64,000 nucleotides of DNA from Microbacterium sp. USTB-Y (GTDB taxonomy: Bacteria; Actinomycetota; Actinomycetes; Actinomycetales; Microbacteriaceae), in assembly GCF_023703415.1 (NCBI RefSeq), contig NZ_JAGMTU010000003.1, positions 186,001 to 250,000 of the forward strand, written 5' to 3'. Positions 1 to 6,424 of this stretch are shown in pieces. A program made the position numbers and the translations under genes. A model generated the notes under the pieces. It was given only the letters and a program-made list of their open reading frames with translations. It did no database searches and was not told the origin of the DNA. Numbering within the stretch: position 1 is the first letter of the stretch; every line of letters begins with the position of its first letter.

Positions 1-194
1 TCGTGCTCAGCCAGGTGGCGCTGTCGTTCGGGATCCCCTTCGCCCTCATCCCGCTCGTCGCACTCACCGCTCGGCGACGGATCCTGGGGACCTACGCCAA
101 CCGGCCGTGGACCACCGTCGCCGGCATCGTGGCGGTGACCCTGCTCATCGCGCTCAACGCGGTGCTGCTCTGGCTGCTCCTGACCGGATCCTGA
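1..194 (+). CDS. mntH: Nramp divalent metal transporter, C-terminal fragment
   Basis: Only the last 63 codons are inside the window; the gene is cut at its 5' end and the first full codon is at position 3. The residues LSQVALSFGIPFALIPL followed by a second hydrophobic stretch look like the final two membrane helices of Nramp/MntH proton-coupled Mn/Fe importers, with a short soluble loop (TARRRILGTYANRPWTT) between them. The MntR-like repressor 760 bp downstream supports a manganese role. Family known; assignment rests on a short fragment. Confidence 0.75.
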   Translation, partial: VLSQVALSFGIPFALIPLVALTARRRILGTYANRPWTTVAGIVAVTLLIALNAVLLWLLLTGS

Positions 195-305
195 CCCGTT
201 TCACCCGCTCCCCCGCCGCCCGCGCCCGGCTCGTCGGGGACCGCTCGCCCGGCCGCCGCGCCCGGCCGCCCCGCTCGGCCGCCGCGCCCGGCCGGTTCGC
301 GATTC

Positions 306-378
306 CCGCGAGACCGAACCTGCGTCCCGAGACCGACGATGAATCGCGCGGTCTCGGGGCGCGGGTTCGGTCTCGCGG
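306..378. repeat. Dispersed palindrome, family 1 (copy 1)
   Basis: A 73-bp inverted repeat with outer arms CCGCGAGACCGAACCTGCG / CGCGGGTTCGGTCTCGCGG and inner arms around CCGAGACC / GGTCTCGG. Two further copies are at 16191-16267 and 20739-20811. It lies downstream of the Nramp gene and could end its transcript, but it lacks a T-tract. Confidence 0.8.
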
Positions 379-387
379 TCAGTACCC

Positions 388-441
388 CGGATCCCGCACG
401 CCCACCGGATCCCGCACGCCCACCGGCTGCCGCACGGCCAC
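388..441. repeat. Three tandem 18-bp units in a gene-free stretch
   Basis: The stretch 195-506 has no gene. Besides the palindrome it holds three tandem 18-bp units (388-405 and 406-423 identical, CGGATCCCGCACGCCCAC; 424-441 diverged) and, at 220-296, low-complexity GCCCGGCCGCC-rich sequence. Confidence 0.8.
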
Positions 442-494
442 CGGATCCACCGGAAGGAGGATCCGGCCCGCATGGGGAGCACAGCCGCCGCGGG

Positions 495-500
495 TAGGCT
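495..500 (+). promoter_or_regulatory. Leaderless -10 element (TAGGCT)
   Basis: TAGGCT ends exactly 6 bp before the ATG at 507, so transcription would start on the start codon. The same geometry recurs at about ten other genes of this window. Confidence 0.6.
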
Positions 501-506
501 CGGAGC

Positions 507-857
507 ATGGCCCGATCCCGCCGCCCGTCCGCCGCGCAGCGCGCCGCAGAGAAGGCCGAAGCGCAGGCCGCCGCGCGTCGCGCCGTGCGGATCTGCACCT
601 GGGCGTCGCTCGTCACCGCCGCTCTCGGGGTGCTCCTGATCGCCGTGCCGAAGCTGATGCCGGTCGGCAGCCCCTGGGTTCAGCTCGCGCTCGGGGCGCT
701 CACCCTGATCCTGGCGTTCCGCGCCAGGGCGATCGGCATGCGCGGCGTCGAGGGATTCGACGGCCGCCTCTCGCTGCTGGGCGCGGCCGCGGGCTTCATC
801 GTGATGTTCTTCGCGGGCCAGGCGGCGTTCTCCGTGCTGTCCTCCCTCGGCCACTGA
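507..857 (+). CDS. Small membrane protein, function unknown
   Basis: 116 residues. A charged Ala/Arg-rich N-terminus (about residues 1-27, SRRPSAAQRAAEKAEAQ) precedes three predicted membrane segments: about 30-50 (ASLVTAALGVLLIAVPKL), 56-73 (VQLALGALTLILAFRARA) and 89-110 (LLGAAAGFIVMFFAGQAA). No catalytic or ligand motif is visible and I do not recognise the family. The start is chosen because a TAGGCT -10 box lies 6 bp upstream and no Shine-Dalgarno sequence is needed. It is followed 12 bp after its stop by a 50-bp palindrome that probably ends its transcript. It sits between Nramp and MntR genes, but nothing shows a metal role. Confidence 0.7.
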   Translation: MARSRRPSAAQRAAEKAEAQAAARRAVRICTWASLVTAALGVLLIAVPKLMPVGSPWVQLALGALTLILAFRARAIGMRGVEGFDGRLSLLGAAAGFIVMFFAGQAAFSVLSSLGH

Positions 858-869
858 CCCCCGCGCTCC

Positions 870-919
870 GAGTCGTCCCCCTGAGGACGACCTATGGACC
901 GTGCTCAGGGGGACGACTC
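870..919. terminator. Dispersed palindrome, family 2 (copy 1), likely terminator
   Basis: A 50-bp element with perfect 15-bp arms GAGTCGTCCCCCTGA / TCAGGGGGACGACTC. It begins 12 bp after the stop of the upstream gene. A second copy of the same length, with longer arms, lies 14 bp after the allantoinase stop at 36445-36494. Confidence 0.75.
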
Positions 920-945
920 CACGGAGGACGACGAGGCGGAGAGGT

Positions 946-951
946 TAGGCT
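946..951 (+). promoter_or_regulatory. Leaderless -10 element (TAGGCT)
   Basis: TAGGCT followed by GGATCC and then the GTG start at 958. The 6-bp gap predicts a leaderless transcript and fixes the start of the regulator gene. Confidence 0.65.
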
Positions 952-957
952 GGATCC

Positions 958-1590
958 GTGGCATCCCCCGCGGCCGACGACTACCTCAAGACGGTGTTCG
1001 CGCACACCGAATGGCAGCCGGCGCCGATCACGCCGTCGCAGCTCGCCGCCAAGCTCGGCATCGCCCCGTCCAGCGTCACCGAGATGGTGAAGAAGCTCGC
1101 CGCGTCGGGCCTCGTCTCGCACGTGCCCTATGGAGCCGTGCGCCTCACCGACGACGGGGAGCAGCGGGCTCTCGCGATCATCCGACGACACCGCCTCATC
1201 GAGACCTGGCTCGTGCGGGAGTTCGGCTACGCGTGGGACGAGGTGCACGACGAGGCCGAGGTGCTCGAGCACACCATCAGCGACCGGCTGCTGGAGGGCA
1301 TCGACGCCCGTCTCGGCAGGCCGCGGTTCGACCCGCACGGCGACGCGATCCCCGGCGCGGACGGCCGCATCGAGCGAGAGCCGTTCGTCCTGCTCGCCGA
1401 TGCCGCAGCCGGCCACACCGGCCGGGTGCTGCGGGTGGACGACCGGGATCCCGAGCTGCTGCGCTCCCTGGAGTCGGCCGGTCTGGTGATCGGCGGCGAG
1501 GTCACGGTGACCTCCGAGGGACTGAAGATCGACGGCGCCGAGGTCGAGCTCCCGACGGACGGCGCCGACGCCGTCTGGCTGTCGGCCTGA
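958..1590 (+). CDS. mntR: MntR/DtxR-family metal-dependent transcriptional repressor
   Basis: 210 residues, GTG start fixed by the leaderless TAGGCT box. Residues about 20-52 form a winged-helix DNA-binding unit (SQLAAKLGIAPSSVTEMVKKL). The dimerisation/metal domain follows (about 65-135), and residues 140-208 form an SH3-like FeoA domain, so this is the long, three-domain type. The ligand motif reads E-V-L-E-H, with Glu where DtxR/IdeR have Cys, which is the manganese-type pattern; DDYLK near the N-terminus matches the first ligand helix. The nearby Nramp gene end fits a Mn-homeostasis role. Known family: binds DNA when loaded with Mn2+ and represses uptake genes. Confidence 0.88.
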   Translation: MASPAADDYLKTVFAHTEWQPAPITPSQLAAKLGIAPSSVTEMVKKLAASGLVSHVPYGAVRLTDDGEQRALAIIRRHRLIETWLVREFGYAWDEVHDEAEVLEHTISDRLLEGIDARLGRPRFDPHGDAIPGADGRIEREPFVLLADAAAGHTGRVLRVDDRDPELLRSLESAGLVIGGEVTVTSEGLKIDGAEVELPTDGADAVWLSA

Positions 1591-1625
1591 CGCCGGCTTC
1601 GGGGTCGACGGTGCCGGAGCTCCGC

Positions 1626-1711
1626 CCGCCGAATTCAGGCCGGATCCCGTCCGAGGGGGCGAACGGAGCCGGATCCGGGCCTCCCCCGCAGATCCGGCCT
1701 GAGTTCGGCGG
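1626..1711. repeat. Inverted repeat between regulator and HAD gene
   Basis: Arms of 21 bp with one mismatch: CCGCCGAATTCAGGCCGGAT(C) at 1626-1646 and its complement at 1691-1711. The interior carries further GGATCC-containing copies. It could act as a terminator for the repressor gene. Confidence 0.65.
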
Positions 1712-1748
1712 TGGGCGGCGCCGTCATCCGCCCGTAACCCGCGGGTTC

Positions 1749-1754
1749 TAGGCT
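1749..1754 (+). promoter_or_regulatory. Leaderless -10 element (TAGGCT)
   Basis: TAGGCT, then GGGCGC, then ATG at 1761. Confidence 0.6.
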
Positions 1755-1760
1755 GGGCGC

Positions 1761-2591
1761 ATGGCACAACGCGACGACATCGAATGCTGGCTCACCGACA
1801 TGGACGGTGTGCTCGTGCACGAGAACGACGCCATCCCCGGTGCGTCCGAGCTGCTCGCCAACTGGGAGAGCAGTGGCATCCCCTACCTCGTGCTGACGAA
1901 CAACTCGATCTTCACCGCGCGCGACCTGTCCGCGCGGCTGCGCACGAGCGGGCTGAACGTGCCGGAGGAGCGGATCTGGACCTCCGCGCTCGCGACGGCC
2001 GACTTCCTGAAGCAGCAGCTCCCCGGCGGATCCGCGTTCGTGATCGGAGAGGCCGGGATCCTCACGGCCCTCCACGACGCGGGCTTCATCATGACCGAGA
2101 CGAACCCCGACTTCGTCGTGGTCGGCGAGACGCGCAACTACTCGTTCGAGGCGATCACCAAGGCGATCCGCCTGATCGACGGCGGTGCACGCTTCATCGT
2201 CACCAACCCCGATGCCACGGGGCCGAGCGCCGACGGGCCACTGCCCGCCACCGGGGCGATCGCCGCCCTCATCACCAAGGCGACCGGGCGGGATCCCTAT
2301 GTGGTCGGCAAGCCGAACCCGATGATGTTCCGCTCGGCACTGAACAAGATCGGCGCCCATTCCAAGCGCACCGGCATGATCGGCGACCGCATGGACACCG
2401 ACGTGGTGGCGGGCATCGAGGCGGGCCTGCACACGGTGCTCGTGCTGACCGGGATCAGCGACACGGCGGAGATCGAGAAGTACCCGTTCCGTCCGGACGA
2501 GGTCGTGCAGTCGGTGGCGGATCTGCTCCCCCGGATCACCGAGACGATCCGCACGATCCCGCAGAAGGCCCAGAAGACTTCCCGGGACTGA
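1761..2591 (+). CDS. HAD-IIA (NagD-like) phosphatase
   Basis: 276 residues. All four HAD motifs are visible: DMDGVL near residue 13 (nucleophile and acid/base Asp), TNNS near 45, the lysine in GKPNPMM near 186, and GDRMDTD near 212. The cap is of the IIA type, as in NagD and pNPPase-like enzymes. Substrate is not predictable; relatives act on nucleotides or sugar/glycerol phosphates in the cytoplasm. A leaderless -10 box fixes the start. The YdeI-like gene begins 2 bp after its stop and the next gene overlaps that one, so 1761-3327 reads as one operon. Confidence 0.88.
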   Translation: MAQRDDIECWLTDMDGVLVHENDAIPGASELLANWESSGIPYLVLTNNSIFTARDLSARLRTSGLNVPEERIWTSALATADFLKQQLPGGSAFVIGEAGILTALHDAGFIMTETNPDFVVVGETRNYSFEAITKAIRLIDGGARFIVTNPDATGPSADGPLPATGAIAALITKATGRDPYVVGKPNPMMFRSALNKIGAHSKRTGMIGDRMDTDVVAGIEAGLHTVLVLTGISDTAEIEKYPFRPDEVVQSVADLLPRITETIRTIPQKAQKTSRD

Positions 2592-2593
2592 GC

Positions 2594-3166
2594 ATGGGCG
2601 CACTCGACGAGGGCGAGCGGGTCGTCGCCGCGGACGCCGCCGCCTGGCGCTCCTGGCTCGCCGCGAACCACGGGACGGCGACCGGCGCCTGGCTGGTGCG
2701 CCCCCGCCCCGGCAACGACGACGTGCACGTCGGCTATGAGGAGGCGATCCTGCAGGCGCTGTGCTTCGGGTGGATCGACGGCCCGGTGCGCAGCTTCGAC
2801 GAGCGCATCGGCGGGCTGTGGTTCGCGCCGCGCCGTGCGTCCAGCGGGTGGGCCGCGACGAACAAGGCCCGGATCGCGCTGCTCGAGGAGGCGGGCCTGC
2901 TCGAGGCGGCCGGGATCCGCGCGATCGAGATCGCCAAGGCCAACGGCGCCTGGTCGGTGCTCGACGGCCCGGAAGCCGGCATCGAGCCGGACGACCTCGC
3001 CGCCGCCCTCGACGCGGCGCCCCTCGCGCGCGCCGGGTGGGACGCGTTCCCGCCGTCGGTGAAGAAGCTCGGCCTCACGCAGATCGCGATGGCGAAGCGG
3101 CCCGAGACGAGGGCCGCCCGCATCGCGAAGATCGTGGCGGACGCGGCAGAGGGGAAGCGGCCGTGA
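2594..3166 (+). CDS. YdeI/OmpD-associated family protein
   Basis: 190 residues, ATG 2 bp after the preceding stop. The pattern AWRSWLAANHGTATGAWLV, then EEAILQALCFGWIDGPVR, RFAPRR-like FAPRRASSGWA and the C-terminal LGLTQIAMAKRPETRAARI with conserved lysine/arginine helix are typical of the YdeI-like (DUF1801-related, bacteriocin-protection) family. Biochemical function of the family is poorly defined; some members affect peptide resistance. Translationally linked to the HAD gene upstream and overlapping the small membrane gene downstream by GTGA. Confidence 0.8.
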   Translation: MGALDEGERVVAADAAAWRSWLAANHGTATGAWLVRPRPGNDDVHVGYEEAILQALCFGWIDGPVRSFDERIGGLWFAPRRASSGWAATNKARIALLEEAGLLEAAGIRAIEIAKANGAWSVLDGPEAGIEPDDLAAALDAAPLARAGWDAFPPSVKKLGLTQIAMAKRPETRAARIAKIVADAAEGKRP

Positions 3167-3327
3167 GCACGAACCCGATCCTCTGGGTCGCGCTGGTGAT
3201 CGCGCTCGGCACCCTCGCCGCGTGGATCGTGCAGTTCGTTCGCAGCCGTCGGGGCGGCTCGGCCCGCGACCGCGGTGCCTGGTGGGAAGGCCCCTGGGAC
3301 GAGGACGACCCGCCGCGGAAGAGCTGA
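3163..3327 (+). CDS. 54-residue membrane protein
   Basis: GTG start overlaps the preceding stop (GTGA), which argues for translational coupling. One N-terminal membrane helix (ILWVALVIALGTLAAWIVQFV, split here as ILWVALVIALGTLAAW plus IVQFV) is followed by an Arg-rich turn and an acidic, Trp-containing tail (WWEGPWDEDDPP). No family recognised; probable single-pass inner-membrane protein with cytoplasmic tail. Confidence 0.6.
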   Translation: MSTNPILWVALVIALGTLAAWIVQFVRSRRGGSARDRGAWWEGPWDEDDPPRKS

Positions 3328-3350
3328 GCCCGGCCGACCACACCCCGCGC

Positions 3351-3496
3351 CCGGGGCCGTTGAGCGAGCACGCCCACACGCCGCGCCCGGGGTCGTTGAG
3401 CGAGCACGGCCGCAGGCCGCGCGAGACGAAACGCGGCGCCCTTGCAGAGAACCGCGTTTCGTCTCGGTCGCTGCGCGTCCTCGCTCAACGTCCCCG
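3351..3496. repeat. Dispersed repeat, family 3 (copy 1)
   Basis: Contains TTGAGCGAGCAC twice, then GAGACGAAACGCGG facing CCGCGTTTCGTCTC-type sequence, and closes with CTCGCTCAACG, so the whole element can fold as nested stems. It separates two convergent genes. Seven other copies are in this window. Confidence 0.75.
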
Positions 3497-3552
3497 GGAA
3501 CGGAGCTCGATCCCGCGCTCAGCGCCCCGGGAACGGAGCTCGATCCCGCGCC
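3491..3552. repeat. Tandem duplication of about 34 bp
   Basis: CCCCGGGAACGGAGCTCGAT followed by CCCGCG occurs twice in a row immediately after the family 3 element and before the ROK gene stop. Confidence 0.6.
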
Positions 3553-3557
3553 GCCCG

Positions 3558-4475
3558 CTAGCGCAGCACGAGCGCCGCGGCGCCGATGAGCGGCCCCTCG
3601 TCGCCGAGTCCGGAACGCACCACGCGGGTGCGCCGGGAGTAGTCGTGCGCGGCTGTGGCCACGAGCGCGGCCTGGACGAGGTCGATGTAGTCGGCGGAGA
3701 CGCGGGAGAACCCGCCGCCGATCGCGACCACCTCCAGATCCACCAGGGTCGAGGCATCGGCGAGCGCCGCGCCGACGGTGCGGGCGGACCTCTCGATCGC
3801 CGCCCGTGCGAGCGGGTCCCCGGCTGCCGCGTCACGCGCGAGGTCCTCGCCCTGTTCGCCCGACCAGCCCTGCGTGCGGGCCCAGGCCACGCTCGCGGGC
3901 CCGGAGGCGACCTGCTCGACCGTGAGCCCCTCGGCGGCGTGCACCTGTCCCAGGTGGCCGGCGTTGCCCGACGCGCCGGGCAGGTACTGCCCGCCGACCA
4001 CGAAGCCGCCGCCGACGCCCGTCGACACGACGATCGACAGCGACGCCGCAGCGCCCTGCGTGGCGCCGAGCCACGACTCGGCGAGCGCGAGGCAGCCGCC
4101 ATCGTGCGCGAGCACGGTCGGCACCGGTGCGCCGACCGCGGCCGCGGCGGCGTCCCGCACGGCACCGCGCAGGTCGAACCCGTGCGCGCCGGGCATGTTC
4201 ACGGGGACGATGGTGCCCTGTTCGCGGTCGACGGGGCCGGCGCTGCCGATGCCCGCGCCGATCAGCTCGTGGTCGGCGTCACGGCCGGCGAGCGCGTGGC
4301 GGACGACTTCGCCGATCGCGGCGCGCAGCGAGTCGGGTGTCGCCTCCGGCCCGGTCGGGCGGCGACTGCGGGTGCCGTCGACGACGGTCCCGTCGGCGCG
4401 CACGAGCGCGGCCTCGAGCTTGGTGCCGCCGACGTCGACGGCCAGGGCGATGCGGGGGTCCTCGGATCCGGTCAT
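3558..4475 (-). CDS. ROK-family sugar kinase-like protein
   Basis: 305 residues, start supported by GAGGAG upstream. The N-terminal phosphate loop AVDVGGTKLEAALV (about 11-24) and the second nucleotide motif VVSTGVGGGFVVGGQYLPG (about 146-164) are ROK hallmarks; AHDGGCLALAESWLG holds the region of the catalytic Asp. The Cys-rich zinc motif (CxCGxxGCxE) normal in ROK glucokinases and GlcNAc kinases is absent: that region reads AGHLGQVHAAEGLTVEQ. So it belongs to the zinc-less subset, and substrate (glucose, GlcNAc, ManNAc or other) cannot be called. pyrE lies 118 bp downstream on the same strand; a link is not evident. Confidence 0.82.
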   Translation of the reverse strand: MTGSEDPRIALAVDVGGTKLEAALVRADGTVVDGTRSRRPTGPEATPDSLRAAIGEVVRHALAGRDADHELIGAGIGSAGPVDREQGTIVPVNMPGAHGFDLRGAVRDAAAAAVGAPVPTVLAHDGGCLALAESWLGATQGAAASLSIVVSTGVGGGFVVGGQYLPGASGNAGHLGQVHAAEGLTVEQVASGPASVAWARTQGWSGEQGEDLARDAAAGDPLARAAIERSARTVGAALADASTLVDLEVVAIGGGFSRVSADYIDLVQAALVATAAHDYSRRTRVVRSGLGDEGPLIGAAALVLR

Positions 4476-4593
4476 TCGGCGCTCCTCATCGCGGCGGGGA
4501 CGGAGGCAGGATGCGGCGATGCCTGCAGGATCGGATCCGCGGATCCGTCCTGCATGCGTGTCAGGATCCCGCGGATGTCACGACGATCGCGGG

Positions 4594-5169
4594 TCACTGC
4601 GGCGCGAGCCCGAGGTCGTCGAGGTCGATCGCGGCGAGCCACTGCAGCCCGGCCGCCTCGACGGCGGCCTGAGCGCCGGTCTTGCGGTCGACGATCGAGA
4701 TCACGGCGACCGGCTCGGCGCCCGCGGCGCGCAGCACCTCGACCGCCTTGAGCGGCGAGCCGCCGGTGGTCGAGGTGTCCTCGACGACGACGACGCGCTT
4801 GCCGGCGACGTCGGCGCCCTCGATCTGGCGGCCGCGGCCGTGGTCCTTGGGCTCCTTGCGCACCACGAAGGCGTCGACCGGGGATCCGGCGCGCACCGAC
4901 TCGTGCATCACGGCGTTGGCGATGGGGTCGGCGCCGAGCGTCAGGCCGCCCACGGCCGCGATGCCCTCGAGCCCCTGCATCAGGTCGAGCACGATGCGGC
5001 CGATCGCGGGCGCAGCACGGTGGTCCAGGGTGAGCCGGCGCATGTCGACGTAGTACGTGGCCTTCTTGCCGCTGGCCAGCGTGAAGTCTCCGTGGAACAC
5101 GGCCTCGTCGGTGATGAGGCCGATGAGGGCCTGCCGGTCTGCTTCGAGTTCGGGGGTGCTGAGCGTCAC
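4594..5169 (-). CDS. pyrE: Orotate phosphoribosyltransferase
   Basis: 191 residues. Transfers phosphoribose from PRPP to orotate, giving OMP in pyrimidine synthesis. The PRPP motif VVVVEDTSTTGGS is at about residues 123-135, the flexible-loop lysines (RKEPKDHGRGRQIEG) at about 96-110, and the N-terminal helix plus FTLASGKKATYYVDMR matches short bacterial PyrE. GTG start at 5169 is fixed by a TAGACT -10 box 6 bp upstream. It is not beside other pyr genes. Length is normal for the family. Confidence 0.93.
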   Translation of the reverse strand: MTLSTPELEADRQALIGLITDEAVFHGDFTLASGKKATYYVDMRRLTLDHRAAPAIGRIVLDLMQGLEGIAAVGGLTLGADPIANAVMHESVRAGSPVDAFVVRKEPKDHGRGRQIEGADVAGKRVVVVEDTSTTGGSPLKAVEVLRAAGAEPVAVISIVDRKTGAQAAVEAAGLQWLAAIDLDDLGLAPQ

Positions 5170-5175
5170 GGCTCA

Positions 5176-5181
5176 AGTCTA
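5176..5181 (-). promoter_or_regulatory. Leaderless -10 element of pyrE (TAGACT)
   Basis: On the minus strand TAGACT, TGAGCC, then GTG at 5169. Confidence 0.6.
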
Positions 5182-5320
5182 GGACGGCGGCCCCCGGCCA
5201 CAGGAGTACGACCACAGCGGATCCGCCCTGGTCGCGTCCGCCCCGACGGTGCGAGGATGGGCCGTGGCCGTCTCGACACCGCGAGCGACGCGATGCGAGC
5301 CGCCGCGACTGGAGGACCGC

Positions 5321-5863
5321 ATGCTCGACGTCGACACGTACGCCGCCCTCGCCCGGCTCAAGCCGGTGCCCCCGCTGGAGCTCTCCAGCCCCGACTTCGA
5401 CGCGGACGGGCCGCTGCCCGTCTGGGCGTGGTCGGAGTCGCGCGGCGGGGACGACCGGTCTCCCGGCCTGGTCTGGGGCGAGCCGCCGGCGGGCACGAAG
5501 AGCTTCGCGCTCTCGGTCTACGACCCGGACGCGCCGACCGGATCCGGCTTCTGGCACTGGGCCGTCGCGAACATCCCGGCCGACGTGCGCTCACTGCCCG
5601 CGGGCGCGGGAGACGGCGAACCCGGATCCCTCCCCGCCCAGGCGATCACGTTGCCGAACGAAGCGCGCCTGCCGCGCTACATCGGCGCCGCCCCGCCGGC
5701 CGGCACGGGCGTGCACCGCTACGTCATCACGGTCGACGCGCTCGACATCGAGGAGATCGACCTCGACGGCGACGAGACGCCCGCCTATCTCGGCTTCAAC
5801 CGGCACTTCCATGTGCTGGCGCGGGGCATCCTCGTCGGCACGGCGGATCCCTCCGAGCGGTGA
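5321..5863 (+). CDS. YbhB/YbcL-type Raf kinase inhibitor-like (PEBP) protein
   Basis: 180 residues; ATG chosen because GGAGG lies 10 bp upstream. The PEBP core is visible: LELSSPDFDADGPLP at the N-terminus, SFALSVYDPDAPTGSGFWHW (DPDAP and GxxxHW, ligand pocket) in the middle, and YIGAAPPAGTGVHRYV near the C-terminal third. Bacterial members are cytoplasmic, bind small anionic ligands, and lack a firm physiological role. Single gene with the purine-type operator of the following operon starting 37 bp after its stop. Confidence 0.85.
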   Translation: MLDVDTYAALARLKPVPPLELSSPDFDADGPLPVWAWSESRGGDDRSPGLVWGEPPAGTKSFALSVYDPDAPTGSGFWHWAVANIPADVRSLPAGAGDGEPGSLPAQAITLPNEARLPRYIGAAPPAGTGVHRYVITVDALDIEEIDLDGDETPAYLGFNRHFHVLARGILVGTADPSER

Positions 5864-5899
5864 GCGGCGGGGAGGATCCGGGACCGACGCGGCACCTTC

Positions 5900-5935
5900 T
5901 TTCAAGATGTGGAACTTAAGCTTCACATTGTGATA
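5900..5935. promoter_or_regulatory. Purine-regulon operator, site A (two 15-bp palindromes)
   Basis: TTTCAAGATGTGGAA (5900-5914) and CTTCACATTGTGATA (5921-5935), starts 21 bp apart, 57 bp before the GlcG-like start. Same architecture as eight other sites; proposed binding site of the IclR regulator encoded at 50568. Confidence 0.7.
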
Positions 5936-5953
5936 ATCTCCTTCCGAGAGGTA

Positions 5954-5969
5954 ATCTCGACATCGAGAT
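5954..5969. promoter_or_regulatory. Additional perfect palindrome in glcB promoter
   Basis: ATCTCGA-CA-TCGAGAT, 24 bp before the first start codon. It does not fit the 15-bp consensus and may be a site for another regulator or a leader hairpin. Confidence 0.45.
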
Positions 5970-5992
5970 AAATCACGCCGAGGGAGACGCCG

Positions 5993-6424
5993 ATGTCCAC
6001 GCACCGACAGACCGTCACGATCACGTACGAGACGGCCGCCCGCGCCGTGGCGCTCGCCCTCGAGATCGGCGCCGAACGCGGCCTGCCCACGGTCGCCGCC
6101 GTCGCGGATCCGTCGATGACGCTCATCGCCTACGGCATGGCCGACGGCTCCACCCCGCACAGCGCCGAGACCTCGCAGCGCAAGGCGAAGAGCAGCGCGT
6201 CGATCCGCCGCCGCACCGGGCAGATCGCCGACGCGCTCGCGGCGACCCTTCCGCTCGGCACGGGCGGCACCATGACCACCATCGACGGGGGCGTGCCGAT
6301 CTTCTTCGGCGACGACCACGTCGGCGGCCTCGGCATCGCCGGCGGTCCGCCCGCGCTCGACGCGGAGATCGCACTCGAAACCCTGAAGCGCCTCGGCGCC
6401 CGCACAGAAGGAATGGAACTATGA
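5993..6424 (+). CDS. GlcG/HbpS-type heme-binding-like protein
   Basis: 143 residues, no signal peptide, start with GGGAG upstream. Sequence features of the GlcG/HbpS fold are visible: [42 protein letters not shown], and the C-terminal [20 protein letters not shown]. Streptomyces HbpS and E. coli GlcG are relatives; GlcG travels with glycolate/malate synthase genes but its biochemical role is unsettled. The stop overlaps the glcB start (ATGA), so the two are co-translated, under operator site A. Likely role is in glyoxylate metabolism by association only. Confidence 0.8.
   Translation: MSTHRQTVTITYETAARAVALALEIGAERGLPTVAAVADPSMTLIAYGMADGSTPHSAETSQRKAKSSASIRRRTGQIADALAATLPLGTGGTMTTIDGGVPIFFGDDHVGGLGIAGGPPALDAEIALETLKRLGARTEGMEL

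Noticed and set aside
4522..4556. Palindromic TGCAGGA / TCCTGCA around two GGATCC between the ROK gene and pyrE
   Set aside because: Inner and outer arms are out of register by one base; it may be a weak hairpin only and was not listed as a feature.
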